A DNA stretch of 64,000 nucleotides from DASZIT01 sp963770635 (lineage in GTDB: Bacteria; Actinomycetota; Acidimicrobiia; Acidimicrobiales; RAAP-2). The DNA is taken from assembly GCA_963770635.1 (NCBI GenBank), contig CAVYQI010000003.1:248001-312000 (forward strand), in the 5' to 3' direction. How positions within the stretch are numbered: position 1 is the first letter of the stretch; each line of letters starts with the position of its first letter. Under the pieces are notes generated by a model. It had not been told where the DNA came from, ran no database searches, and was given only the letters and a program-made list of their open reading frames with translations. The translations under genes were made by a program, and so were the position numbers. This document shows, piece after piece, positions 26,903 to 35,832 of this stretch.

Positions 26903-27550
26903 TCAAGCCGGAAAGCGTTCTCCCGCGCGGGGTCGTGTCCCGATGACGCATGCGACAGGAGGTTTGAGGGCCAACGTGTCAACGTGAATCGAAACGAGAC
27001 CTGCCGACTCCAGCGATTCGACGATTTGGCTCGCCGCCTCGGCCGTTGTACCGGCGTTCGCGCCCGGACATCGCGGCTGCGAGACGATCGCGATGATTCC
27101 TCCGTCGCGCAGCCGGCCCGCGAGTTCCTTCAGGCGGGACACGGGATCTGGCCACATGCCCATGTTGTTGACGGCCAGGATCTTGTCGAACGGGGAGTCG
27201 AAAGCCGGGAGTTCGTCAACTGACGCAACGATGAGGGACACTTGGCCCGCACGAATCGCTGCTGCGTTGCGGCGAGCCGCCTGGGCCCGCATTACCGCAG
27301 ACCGGTCGATGCCGACGACCTCGCCACGAGTCGCCTGCAGGGCGATCTCGCGGATGGCGATGCCCGGCCCGAACCCGATCTCCAATACTCGGTCCGAGGG
27401 TTGCACGTCGATGAGCGACACCGCCCAGCCGTTCCGCTTCCGGTTCGATGGACGGGTTGCCATCTCCCATCCCACGACACGTCCAAGCAGCCCGCGGGGA
27501 TGCATGAACTGGGAGACGATCCGACGTCCAAGCTTTTTCCTCATCCTCAT
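26903..27550 (-). CDS. Class I SAM-dependent methyltransferase
   Basis: 215 aa from ATG 27550 (27544 is an alternative). Motif I 'VLEIGFGPGIAIREIA', acidic end of strand 2 'VVGIDRS', 'FDKILAVNNMGMWPDP' and 'LRDGGIIAIVSQPR' form the Rossmann methyltransferase core. The basic N-terminus 'MRKKLGRRIVSQFMHPRGLLG' is typical of a small group of lipid- or quinone-like methyltransferases, but the substrate is not defined. No ribosome binding site is evident; translation may be nearly leaderless from the promoter just upstream. Confidence 0.85.
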   Translation of the reverse strand: MRMRKKLGRRIVSQFMHPRGLLGRVVGWEMATRPSNRKRNGWAVSLIDVQPSDRVLEIGFGPGIAIREIALQATRGEVVGIDRSAVMRAQAARRNAAAIRAGQVSLIVASVDELPAFDSPFDKILAVNNMGMWPDPVSRLKELAGRLRDGGIIAIVSQPRCPGANAGTTAEAASQIVESLESAGLVSIHVDTLALKPPVACVIGTRPRAGERFPA

Positions 27551-27559
27551 GGGATGTGG

Positions 27560-27588
27560 TTTACAACTTAAAGTGCAGTTGAAGTCAA
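27560..27588 (-). promoter_or_regulatory. Promoter with operator-like palindrome for methyltransferase gene
   Basis: Minus strand: TTGACT (27588-27583), 17 bases, TGTAAA (27565-27560). An inverted repeat CAACT-N8-AGTTG (27564-27581) fills the spacer, as expected for a repressor site. The promoter is 10 bases upstream of the start codon. Confidence 0.4.
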
Positions 27589-27624
27589 GCTCCCCACCGG
27601 CGCCATCGCCTGTTGGAGTCCCAC

Positions 27625-27929
27625 TCATTCCCGCCTTAGCGAGATGGCAAGATCCGGCTTGACGATGGACGCGACGTACCTAGGTCAAAGCATGGCTCCG
27701 TGGCAGCGAAAGTTGACGACTTCCCTATCGGCCACGTCGAAGCCGTGTTCATGGCTGGAATATCTACCTGCCCTCACTCGGAGAACGTGATGCCCTGACT
27801 CGAGCGGGGCCTCGAACGTCTCTTGGTATTCGAGTGAACCGACGCTCTTGCCATCGACGAGTATCTCAAATCGACGCGTCGGAGTTCGATGCCGACTCCT
27901 TCTCGCGTCAACCTGAGTGTTGCCGCCAC
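27625..27929 (-). pseudogene. Broken small conserved gene: frameshift plus nonsense codon
   Basis: From GTG 27929 (AGGAAGG nine bases upstream) the peptide VAATLRLTREGVGIELRR is readable; the frame then slips near 27875 (one base missing) and continues 'RFEILVDGKSVGSLEYQETF', 'FDVADREVVNFRCHGAML', a TGA at 27685-27687, and 'PRYVASIVKPDLAISLRRE'. Restored length is 101 codons plus stop. I recognise the blocks as a small actinobacterial hypothetical family; the TGA falls where homologues (from memory) have Trp. Other genes here use TGA as stop, so recoding is unlikely. Confidence 0.65.
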
Positions 27930-28104
27930 GATTGCAGTCCTTCCTGTATGAGCGCCATCATATGCAGTTCTCTACTGAACCTTCGACCTCCGTGACAGGT
28001 ATGAAAGCGCCTCCAACCGGGTAGGAACTAGGCCGAACCCAGCTGGAGCCGGCCTCTACCCGCATCAGTGACCGAGGGAGCAACCGCTCGGGTAACGTCG
28101 TTGC

Positions 28105-28515
28105 ATGACGCCGGAGGAGATCGCCGATCTGGTGCACCTGCGCCGGGCACGCGACCTCGTAGACCGCGACTACGCTCAGCCACTCGATGTCCCGTCCATG
28201 GCCCGTTCCGCGCTCATGTCTCCCGCGCACTTCTCGCGCAAGTTCCGTGCAGCCTATGGCGAAACTCCCTACTCCTATCTCATGACACGGCGCATCGAGC
28301 GCGCGCAGGCTCTTCTGCGCCAGGGGGTGTCGGTCACCGACACCTGCATCGCCGTCGGCTGCACGTCGCTCGGCTCGTTCAGCTCGCGCTTCACCGAGAT
28401 CGTCGGCGTGACGCCGTCGCAGTACCGTGAGCGCGACCACAGCCAACTCGAGGTTGTTCCGACGTGCGTGATCATGTACGTGACTCGACCGCGGCGTACC
28501 AGGGTCACGGCCTGA
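28105..28515 (+). CDS. AraC-family transcriptional regulator (DNA-binding domain only)
   Basis: 136 aa with two HTH units: 'LDVPSMARSALMSPAHFSRKFRAAYGETPYSYL' (in blocks: MARSALMSPAHFSRKF, GETPYSYLM) and 'VTDTCIAVGCTSLGSFSSRFTEIVGVTPSQYR'. There is no N-terminal effector domain, so it is a minimal AraC protein. A VOC gene follows 127 bases downstream on the same strand; this AraC-VOC pairing is common and suggests the VOC gene is its target. Confidence 0.9.
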   Translation: MTPEEIADLVHLRRARDLVDRDYAQPLDVPSMARSALMSPAHFSRKFRAAYGETPYSYLMTRRIERAQALLRQGVSVTDTCIAVGCTSLGSFSSRFTEIVGVTPSQYRERDHSQLEVVPTCVIMYVTRPRRTRVTA

Positions 28516-28642
28516 GCGCTGACCAACTGAGCCGACAAGTCGGCTGCAAAGGAAGCCGGGGCGGCGGACTCGATGCGGCCCGCTCCGGAACCGAGCAGGA
28601 TCGGAGAAGCACCCAGTGGGATGGGACTCGTATGATTTACCC

Positions 28643-29041
28643 ATGACAGTCACCGTCTCCGCAATGTTCATCCTCGTCGACGACCCCGACACGGCACTGA
28701 GCTTCTACCGCGACGCGCTCGGCCTCGAGGTCCGCGCCGACGTCGCCTCCGAAGGCTTCCGCTGGGTCACCGTTGGCGCGCCGGGGCAGGACATCGACAT
28801 CGTTCTGTCGCAGCCGCACGGCGGTCGGTCCCAGGCCGAGGGCGACGCCCTCCTGTCACTCGTGACGCTGGGGTCGCTGCAGGCTGCGATCTTCCGCTCC
28901 GACGACCTCGACACCACCTTCGAGAAGGTCCGGGCGTCAGGCGCGGAGGTGCTCCAGGAGCCGGCCTCCCAGCCGTGGGGAGTACGCGACTGCGCGTTCC
29001 GCGACCCCTCGGGCAACGTCGTCCGCATCGCGCAGGCCTGA
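28643..29041 (+). CDS. VOC family protein downstream of AraC regulator
   Basis: 132 aa from ATG 28643 (MTVTVSAMFILVDDPDTALSF). VOC features: 'DTALSFYRDALGLEV', 'FRWVTVGAPGQDIDIVL', 'DLDTTFEKVRASGAEVLQEP' and the final 'WGVRDCAFRDPSGNVVRIAQ'. Probably acts on a small electrophile or quinone under AraC control. The last metal-ligand position, usually Glu, reads Arg-Ile (VVRIAQ), so catalysis or metal binding may differ. Confidence 0.87.
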   Translation: MTVTVSAMFILVDDPDTALSFYRDALGLEVRADVASEGFRWVTVGAPGQDIDIVLSQPHGGRSQAEGDALLSLVTLGSLQAAIFRSDDLDTTFEKVRASGAEVLQEPASQPWGVRDCAFRDPSGNVVRIAQA

Positions 29042-29129
29042 CCGTCCTGGTGCGGCGGACAAGGCGGGTTTCGATGCGAATAGTGGCGAAGAACGGGTCC
29101 TAAAAGACCGTCCGGGAGTTTCCTCGGAG

Positions 29130-30053
29130 CTACGCCTGGCGGTAGTAGTGGTCTTGTTCGAGGTCCTCAATCAAGCTGGGCCCGGTCGGTTCCCATCCGA
29201 GTAGCTCCCGGGTGATGGCGGCGGTGGCGGGGCTGTCCAGAGCGACGAAGTGGCCCAGGTGGGCGAACTGTTCGACGGCGTCGGCGGGAGCCACCGACGC
29301 CGTAGGTACGCCGAGATGTTGGCCGATTGCCTCGGCGATCTTCCGGAAGGGGACGCCCTGGTCACCTACCGCGTGCAGGACCGAGCCGGCGGGGGCGGAC
29401 TCGAGGGCCAAGCGGGCCAACCGGGCGGCGTCGGAACGGTGCACCGCGGGCCAGCGGTTGGCGCCCTCCCCCACATATCCGGCCACGCCTCGCTGCCGGG
29501 CGATGCCGACAATGGTGGCCATGAACCCGTGGTCGCCGTCCCCATGGACCGTCGGGGGGAGACGGAGTACGGACGAGCGGACACCGATGCCCCTCAGGGA
29601 CAGCGTGAACAGGGCGGTGGCCGCCCGGCGCCCAGCCGGGTTGGTCCGGAGCTCGGCACTGGGCACCAGCCCGTCGTTCTCGGTGGCCATCCGACCGGCG
29701 GTCAACCCGACAATGCCCGAGGCGAGCACGAAGGGTCGGTCGGAGTCGGCCAGGGCGGCGCCCATGGCCTCGACGGCCCGCCGGTCGGCGGCAGCGGCGG
29801 CGGCGAAGTTGCCGCCAAAAGCCACCTCGTGCTGGAACGCCAGGTGGATCACCCCGTCGGAGTCGGCAGCCGCCTTGGCCAGGCTGTCAGGGTCGGCAAC
29901 ATCGCCCGGCTGAGCGAGGGCGCCGGCCGCTTCCAGCCGCCGCGCCGATGCATCGGAGCGGGCCAGGCCGACCACCTCGTGGCCGGCTTCGAGTAGTTCG
30001 GGCACGACGGCCGAACCGATCCAGCCCGATGCGCCGGTGACAAAGATTCTCAT
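29130..30053 (-). CDS. NAD(P)-dependent epimerase/extended SDR
   Basis: 307 aa. N-terminal dinucleotide loop 'IFVTGASGWIGSAVVPEL', 'HEVVGLARSDASARRLEAAGA', 'GVIHLAFQHE', and C-terminal 'ELLGWEPTGPSLIEDLEQDHYY'. This branch of extended SDRs often reduces small carbonyls. The usual YxxxK is replaced by a non-canonical region (PAGRRAATALF), which is common in this branch. It is divergent from a TetR gene and shares a control region with two operator-like repeats. Confidence 0.87.
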   Translation of the reverse strand: MRIFVTGASGWIGSAVVPELLEAGHEVVGLARSDASARRLEAAGALAQPGDVADPDSLAKAAADSDGVIHLAFQHEVAFGGNFAAAAAADRRAVEAMGAALADSDRPFVLASGIVGLTAGRMATENDGLVPSAELRTNPAGRRAATALFTLSLRGIGVRSSVLRLPPTVHGDGDHGFMATIVGIARQRGVAGYVGEGANRWPAVHRSDAARLARLALESAPAGSVLHAVGDQGVPFRKIAEAIGQHLGVPTASVAPADAVEQFAHLGHFVALDSPATAAITRELLGWEPTGPSLIEDLEQDHYYRQA

Positions 30054-30079
30054 GATGGATACCTCCGGGTGCCGTGGTC

Positions 30080-30125
30080 GATGTCAGTGACTGTTATCAA
30101 CGATATACCGGATGTCAGTGACTGT
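30080..30125. promoter_or_regulatory. Paired TetR operator-like repeats
   Basis: GATGTCAGTGACTGT occurs at 30080-30094 and again at 30111-30125, 31 bases apart (about three helical turns). Each holds the palindrome CAGT-G-ACTG, and each is followed by a CAACGATA block. Sited between the divergent epimerase and TetR genes. Confidence 0.6.
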
Positions 30126-30144
30126 CAACGATAGGATCGAAGTC

Positions 30145-30714
30145 ATGGGTCGATGGGAGCCGGACAGTCGTGGGCGACTACAGGAAGCGGCTCTGGCTCT
30201 GTACTCGGAGCGGGGATTCGACCAGACCACCGCCGCCCAGATCGCCACCCGAGCCGGGCTGACCGAGCGCACCTTCTTCCGGCACTTCGCCGACAAGCGC
30301 GAGGTGCTCTTCGGTGGATCTGCCCTCCTCCAGGAGCGGATCGTGGCCGGCGTCGCCGGCGCACCGGCAGCCGACGGCCCCCTCGACGCCGTTTCCGAGG
30401 GCCTCGACGCCGCCGCCGCGCTGCTCGGCCAGTTTCGGCGGGATCTGTCCCGCCAGCGTCAGACCGTGATCGTCGCCAACCCCGAACTGCGCGAGCGCGA
30501 ACTCGCCAAGTTGGCCGCCTACGCCGCCGCGGTCGCCGCCGCGCTGCGCCAGCGAGGGGTGAGCGACCTGCAGGCGACCTTGGCCGCGGAAGCCGGCATG
30601 ACGGTGCTTCGCCTGGCCATCGAGCGGTGGGTCAGCGGAGACGACGAGCGGGACCTCGCCGCCATCATGCGCGATTCCGTCGCCGAACTGCGGGCCGTAG
30701 CGGCCAGCGGTTGA
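30145..30714 (+). CDS. TetR/AcrR family regulator
   Basis: 189 aa from ATG 30145 (MGRWEPDSRGRL). An ATG at 30112 is in frame but lies inside the second operator repeat, so I prefer the later start. HTH: 'LQEAALALYSERGFDQTTAAQIATRAGLTERTFFRHFADKREVLF' in blocks ALALYSERGFDQTT, AQIATRAGLTERTFFRHF. Likely represses the divergent epimerase gene through the paired repeats. Confidence 0.9.
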   Translation: MGRWEPDSRGRLQEAALALYSERGFDQTTAAQIATRAGLTERTFFRHFADKREVLFGGSALLQERIVAGVAGAPAADGPLDAVSEGLDAAAALLGQFRRDLSRQRQTVIVANPELRERELAKLAAYAAAVAAALRQRGVSDLQATLAAEAGMTVLRLAIERWVSGDDERDLAAIMRDSVAELRAVAASG

Positions 30715-30780
30715 GCCCATTTCACCAGGAGGCTGTCAGGCTTACGCCGCGATGCGACGGAGTGAGTAATTCAAATGCCG

Positions 30781-31645
30781 TCACTCGTGAGTCGGCCAGG
30801 GGACGCCCATATTGTTGTGGGCTGGAACCGCGCCGGCTGCCATGACCGTGTCGGCCAGGGGTCGAAGCAGGGTGACAAGCTCGTCGGCGCTGTCGTCGCC
30901 GATGGCCTCCACGATGGGAGCGGCCAGCCGATCGGTGTCGTCCTCGATCGCCTGCCGCAGCACGGCGCCGGCGGCCGTGACCTGCATCTCTTCATCGACC
31001 AGCCCGCGCGCCGCCAGTGCCGTCGCCGCCGCCGACCACTCGTCGGCCGACCAGCCGCGGTGTGAGCGGAGCCCGTCCTCAGGTGACCGTCCGGTCGCGG
31101 CTTGGAGGACGAGCGCCTCCGACGGAGAGACACCGGCGTCGACGAGCCGGCCGACGTGGCCGTCTCCGCGGTGCTCGCGCATTGCCGTGAGCGCTTGCCA
31201 CAACCGCAGGTGTGGCTCGTCGGGCTCGGGAACCGATTGGTTGGCCGCGCCCATCGGCCGCCCAGCCATGTCGCAGCCGGCGATGGACGCGGCAGCGAGC
31301 TCGGCGGCGCGCGAGACCGATGGCGACGAGATGACGTCGTCGCCGAGGAGGCGCCGCATGGCGCCGTCCATCGCAACGAGCCGCGCGTCGAGTAGCGCCG
31401 AAGGTGTCGCGTAGCTCCAAGCGTCGGGGATGGCTCGGGCGACCATCTGCGGATGGAAGTTGTAGAAGAGCGCGCTCGACCACCGGCGCCGTCGCTGCGC
31501 CGAGGGGGGCGGCGCGGCAGCCGAAGTAGCTCATCCACCCACCCTTCAGCCCGAGGGCATCGGTGGCCGCACGCCTCTCTGGCGTGTAGTAGATGATGGC
31601 GTGGACGACCTCGCCGTATTGCCAGACGGCGCGCGCCCGGTTCAC
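30781..31645 (-). CDS. SCO6745-family protein (interrupted by +1 frameshift)
   Basis: Start MNRARAVWQYGEVVHAIIYY at 31645, then 'LGLKGGWMSYFGCRAAPLG'. The frame breaks near 31471-31476; in the next frame 'ALFYNFHPQMVARAIPDAWSYA' and the remaining 220 residues continue. Removing one base in the GCGCGC stretch yields 287 aa, matching an actinobacterial family annotated after Streptomyces SCO6745. Function unknown; mostly helical, Ala-rich. Confidence 0.8.
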
Positions 31646-31778
31646 GAGGCCAGGGTGCCAACGACCGCGATCATCTGCAGAACGTTATGTCAATCGGCGT
31701 TGGTGGAGACGTCAGTGCCTCCTTGAGCATGCATGCCTCAGATGCTCCCCAGCGATCTTCATGCTGTAAGCCGGGCCG

Positions 31779-34700
31779 CTACTCGATGGGCTGGCGACTC
31801 ACCAGGGGCGGCTGGCGGCCCGAGAAGACAAAGCCGCCGACGGCCGCAATCACTGGCAGGCCGACCACGATGATGAGCAGGTTGGGGAGCGGCACGTGGC
31901 TGAGGTCGCCGATCACGGTCTGCCCGAACTTGCCACTCTGGAAATAGCCCGCACCGGCCAGGTAGCCACCAGCAGTGCCAAGCAGCATCCCGAGGAAGGC
32001 GAGCCCGCCGGCCGTCGCCGCGGTGATCGACCGCCGGCGCCAGCTGCTGGCGCCGGTCGCGGCCAGCGTGCGCAGGTCGCTGGCCGTCTCGGCCCGGATG
32101 AGGCCGACGGTCATGGCCAAGATGGCAAGAGCCAGGGCAATGCCGGCCACGGTGGCCCAGTCGACAACCTGCCACGAGCTGGGCTCGTCATTCTTGGTCT
32201 CTGTGGTCATCTGCGCCGTCGATGCTGTGGCCCGGGCCTCGCTGATCTGGGCGGCCGTGAGGGTTCCGGAGGATGAGATCAGCCATCCGAAGGCAGACAC
32301 CTGATCCTGAAGGTGAAGCTGTGAGAGGGCGTGCTCGGTAACGACGGTGTTGGGGGCCGACGTCCCTGAGGGCAGCTGCGGCAGGTACTGGATTACCGGG
32401 TTGGCCAGGCAGGAGCTCGCCGGGCACGGCACGATCGATCCGTTGCTCGGCCCGCCGCCGCCGGGACCAGGTCCTTGCGTGTCGACGGGACCGGGTCCTT
32501 GCCCGCCGCCTTCGTTCCAGACCATCTGCATGTGGCTCAATGTGTCGAGCCCGGCTCGCATGGTGAGGAAGTCAGCATTGGGGTCGATCTGGCTCGGCGA
32601 GATACCGAGCGCCTCCAGCAACTGGGGCGTGGCCACCAAGATCTGCCCGTTGAACTGAAGGTTCTCTTCGACGAGTCCGTACTGCAGCCCGACCGGGGAC
32701 TGCTCGAGGGGGACGGCGCCCTGGGTCGCACCGAGGGAGCGGGCAATGCCGTCGGCCACACTCGTCTGGGTGGCCATGCTCGGTATGGCCGGGGTCGGGG
32801 CCGCTGGGCCGTTTCCGCCCTTGGGCCCGATGTTCCCGGAGCCTTGGGAGGACGCCGAGTAGACCACCAGCTGGTTGTTGGCCAGGTTGGGCCCGGCATA
32901 GTCCAGGGTGTCGCTGTAGCGGGCGCTGGCGGCGACGCAGATGACGACGGCGATAAGCACGCCGAGGCTGATCGCGGCCAGGGCCGAGCCCGAGCGGGAG
33001 CGGTACCGTGCCAGGTCGCGCAGGGCCAGGCGGGAGGTGATGGGCAGGCGACGGCCGATGCGGCCGAGGAGGCCGACGGTGACGGGTGCCAGCAGGATGA
33101 TGGCCGCGATAAGGCAGACGAAGCCGAACAGCAGCGGGAGGACCCCGCCGCCATTGCTGCTGGCGCCGGCGAGGCCGAGCAGGGCGAAGGACGCGACCAG
33201 CAGCACCAGCCCGGGAATGGCGGAGCGACGCGCCGGCTTGGGCGGAGCGGGCCGGCCGGACAGGGCCTTGACGATGGGGACCTTGGTGATGGTGCGGGCG
33301 GGGCGGGTGGCGGCCACGTACGGAGTCACCATGGCGATGGCCACGGCGATGAGGAGCACTGTCCACGGCAGGTGGAACAATCCGATCACGTGGTGCGAGC
33401 TCGACTCGAGGTGGGGCCGGTAGGCGGCCCACAGAGCCAAGCCGAGCACGGCGCCGAACAGCGCGCCGACCACGCCGACGACGGCACCGTTGGCGCGCAC
33501 GACGAGACGGACATGGCGGTCAGTGCCGCCGAGCGACTGCAACATGCCGATCGAGCGCAGGCGGCGCTGGGCCAGCACGGTGAAGCCGGCGATGGCGACC
33601 AGGCCGATCAGGATCATGCCGATGAGGGCCAATAAGAGGGTGACGGTGCTCGGGGAAATCAAGCCGGTGTTGGCGCTGGCGGCGCTGGCGCTGGCCGCCG
33701 AGACGATGTCGCTGCCGGTGGGCGCCACGCCGGTGTGGTTGTCGAACAGCGCAGTGATCTTCGTGCTCGACGTCAGCGGCAGCTGGCCGGGCGCCACCAG
33801 CGCGAACTCGTCAAGCAGGCTCTGGGGGTTCTGCACTGTCCCTTCGACCCGCCAGCTCTTGCCCTCGAACTGCCAGATGCTGCCGACCCGCAGGTTGAAG
33901 TCCTGGGCGACGCCTTGGGTGATGGCGACCTCGCCCGGCAGCGTGGGGTAGCGGCCCGACACGAGCTGGAGCATGGGTTGCCCGAACGGGCCATTGGGGT
34001 TCTGCGCGCGGAAGTCGAAGGTGAGCAGCGACCCGGGGACCGGGTTGGCGTTGTTCTCGATCACGTCCAGGGTTCCATAGGTATGCGACAGAGACGACAG
34101 GCGGCTCAGATCCTGGGCGGGGGTACCGGAGATGTTGGCCTCGTACTTCGCGGTGCCGAAGCCGGCATTGGCCGGCGGAGGCGAGTTGGTCGAGACGGTG
34201 GCGCCCACGACGAGGGCGGCCACGGCCAGGACGATGAGGGACAGGACCAACATCTGTTGGCGCCATTCACGGCGGAAGAGTCGCCAGGCCCAGCGGGTCA
34301 CCGCCCGGCGGGCGGCCAGGCCGCCCTCGCCGCGGCTGGTGTCGACGGTGGGCGTCGGCCGTTCGATGACGCTGGTCATTGGGTCGCGGTGGGCCAGGAG
34401 CGAATCGGGACCCATCGGCTTGTTGGTCTGGTCGACCATGCGCCCATCCCGGATGAACATGACGCGGTCGGCCCACGAGGCCAGCTGCGCATCGTGAGTG
34501 ACGACTACGGCGGCGACGCCCTCGCGGCATGCCGCCAGAACCATGCGCATGACGGCCTCGCCGTTGGTGGAGTCGAGGGCGCCCGAAGGCTCGTCGGCCA
34601 GCAGCAGCCGGCGCTCGCCTACGACGGCGCGGGCGATGGATACCCGCTGGCGCTCGCCGCCGGACAGCTCGTCGGGGAAGGCGTCGGCCCGATCAACCAG

Positions 34701-35096
34701 GCCGAGCTCGTCAAGCATCTGCAATGCGGTGGCGTGGGCCTTGCTGGCCCGCCGGCCGTCGAGCTCGAGGGGCAGCGAGACGTTCTCGGCCGCGGTGAGG
34801 CCGGGCAGCAGGTTGAAGTCCTGGAACACGAAGCCGATGGAGCGCCGGCGCAGGCGGGCCTTTTCGTCACGGGACATGTGCGATAGCGCGGCGCCGCCGA
34901 TCATCACCTCGCCGCGGCTCGGTTCCTCGAGGCTGCCGGCAATGGTGAGCAGGGTGCTCTTGCCAGAGCCGCTCGGGCCCATGACCGCGACCAGGCTGCC
35001 TCCCTCCACTTCGAGGTTGACGTGTTCGAGGGCATGGACCTGGGAGGCGCCCTCCCCGTAGGTCTTGGACACGTCGTTCATTTCGAGGAAACTCAT
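31779..35096 (-). CDS. ABC transporter, ATPase fused to FtsX-type permease
   Basis: 1105 aa from ATG 35096. N-terminal ATPase: Walker A 'GPSGSGKST', signature 'LSGGERQRVSIARAV', Walker B 'LLLADEPSGALD', H-loop 'VVTHD'. The permease follows in the same chain: a first TM near residue 285, a long extracytoplasmic region, an FtsX block of three TMs ('FTVLAQRRLRSIGMLQSLGG'), more TMs, a second extracytoplasmic region with Gly/Pro-rich linkers, and a final FtsX block. LolD/MacB-like export or lipoprotein handling is expected. Its ATG overlaps the PadR stop (ATGA). Confidence 0.92.
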   Translation of the reverse strand: MSFLEMNDVSKTYGEGASQVHALEHVNLEVEGGSLVAVMGPSGSGKSTLLTIAGSLEEPSRGEVMIGGAALSHMSRDEKARLRRRSIGFVFQDFNLLPGLTAAENVSLPLELDGRRASKAHATALQMLDELGLVDRADAFPDELSGGERQRVSIARAVVGERRLLLADEPSGALDSTNGEAVMRMVLAACREGVAAVVVTHDAQLASWADRVMFIRDGRMVDQTNKPMGPDSLLAHRDPMTSVIERPTPTVDTSRGEGGLAARRAVTRWAWRLFRREWRQQMLVLSLIVLAVAALVVGATVSTNSPPPANAGFGTAKYEANISGTPAQDLSRLSSLSHTYGTLDVIENNANPVPGSLLTFDFRAQNPNGPFGQPMLQLVSGRYPTLPGEVAITQGVAQDFNLRVGSIWQFEGKSWRVEGTVQNPQSLLDEFALVAPGQLPLTSSTKITALFDNHTGVAPTGSDIVSAASASAASANTGLISPSTVTLLLALIGMILIGLVAIAGFTVLAQRRLRSIGMLQSLGGTDRHVRLVVRANGAVVGVVGALFGAVLGLALWAAYRPHLESSSHHVIGLFHLPWTVLLIAVAIAMVTPYVAATRPARTITKVPIVKALSGRPAPPKPARRSAIPGLVLLVASFALLGLAGASSNGGGVLPLLFGFVCLIAAIILLAPVTVGLLGRIGRRLPITSRLALRDLARYRSRSGSALAAISLGVLIAVVICVAASARYSDTLDYAGPNLANNQLVVYSASSQGSGNIGPKGGNGPAAPTPAIPSMATQTSVADGIARSLGATQGAVPLEQSPVGLQYGLVEENLQFNGQILVATPQLLEALGISPSQIDPNADFLTMRAGLDTLSHMQMVWNEGGGQGPGPVDTQGPGPGGGGPSNGSIVPCPASSCLANPVIQYLPQLPSGTSAPNTVVTEHALSQLHLQDQVSAFGWLISSSGTLTAAQISEARATASTAQMTTETKNDEPSSWQVVDWATVAGIALALAILAMTVGLIRAETASDLRTLAATGASSWRRRSITAATAGGLAFLGMLLGTAGGYLAGAGYFQSGKFGQTVIGDLSHVPLPNLLIIVVGLPVIAAVGGFVFSGRQPPLVSRQPIE

Positions 35097-35692
35097 TTGG
35101 GGACTCCTAATCTCCGTCGGATCTTGGGCAGGCCAGGTGCCGACTTCGACCCAGCGGCCCCGGGGAACGACTTCTCGAATTCGGCGCGCTTGAGGCGGCC
35201 GTCGGCCGAGTCGAGCCAGCGCACCACCGAGTCGAGGCGGAACAGCTCGGCGTCGACGACGAGGGCGAAGCTGACATCGAGGTTGGCTTCGTCCTCCTTG
35301 AGCCGGGTCCACTGCTGCATCAGCTCGACCAGGTAGCGCCGGTGGGACTGGATGACCTCGAGCACATCAACACCGGGGACACGTAGCGCGATGAGCACCT
35401 TGATGACGAGCTCGTCCCGGGGCGGCTGGCTGAGGTCGGGCGGCGTGTGGAGCCACTCGTCGAGCTCCTCCCCACCTTGGGCCGTGATTCGGAAGCCCTT
35501 CTGGGGCCCGTCGTCGGCGTCGTCATCGGATTCGATCAGGCCGTCGCGCTCGAGGCGCTGCAGGGTCGTGTACACCTGCCCGACGTTGAGGGGCCAGACC
35601 TCACCGGTACCGGCCTCGAACTCCTGGCGCAGCTGCAGCCCGTACTTAGGGCCCTCGCTGAGGAGGGCGAGGAGGGCGTGCTTGATGCTCAT
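35093..35692 (-). CDS. PadR-family transcriptional regulator
   Basis: 199 aa. Winged helix: 'KHALLALLSEGPKYGLQLRQEFEA', 'LNVGQVYTTLQRLERDGLIESD', 'FRITAQGGEELDEWL'; then the C-terminal dimerisation helices (Vir_act_alpha_C-like). It is the first gene of an operon with the fused ABC transporter (4-base ATGA overlap) and probably represses it, releasing on drug or peptide binding. Confidence 0.93.
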   Translation of the reverse strand: MSIKHALLALLSEGPKYGLQLRQEFEAGTGEVWPLNVGQVYTTLQRLERDGLIESDDDADDGPQKGFRITAQGGEELDEWLHTPPDLSQPPRDELVIKVLIALRVPGVDVLEVIQSHRRYLVELMQQWTRLKEDEANLDVSFALVVDAELFRLDSVVRWLDSADGRLKRAEFEKSFPGAAGSKSAPGLPKIRRRLGVPK

Positions 35693-35713
35693 CTCGGTAG
35701 GAAATCCAGTAGC

Positions 35714-35724
35714 ATACCCAGTAT
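35714..35724. promoter_or_regulatory. Candidate PadR operator
   Basis: Inverted repeat ATAC-CCA-GTAT, 22 bases upstream of the PadR start codon. PadR-family sites are short A/T-rich inverted repeats of this kind. A -10-like TATGCT on the minus strand overlaps it. Confidence 0.4.
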
Positions 35725-35832
35725 CTTATGGCAACGGTCGACGTATGTCCAGGCCATCTGAACTGGGAATCTGCCGAAGTAGCCCGGTGTTGGGGCGTCA
35801 GCCGTCGTCAGCGGGCGTTGTGCGCTGAGGGT

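Noticed and set aside
27685..27687. TGA read as tryptophan (recoding)
   Set aside because: Numerous genes in the window end in TGA with normal family lengths; a point mutation or error is simpler.
30909..31079. CRISPR or tandem repeat array
   Set aside because: Scanning the whole window showed only short two-copy repeats and GC-rich low-complexity stretches; no regular repeat-spacer pattern anywhere.
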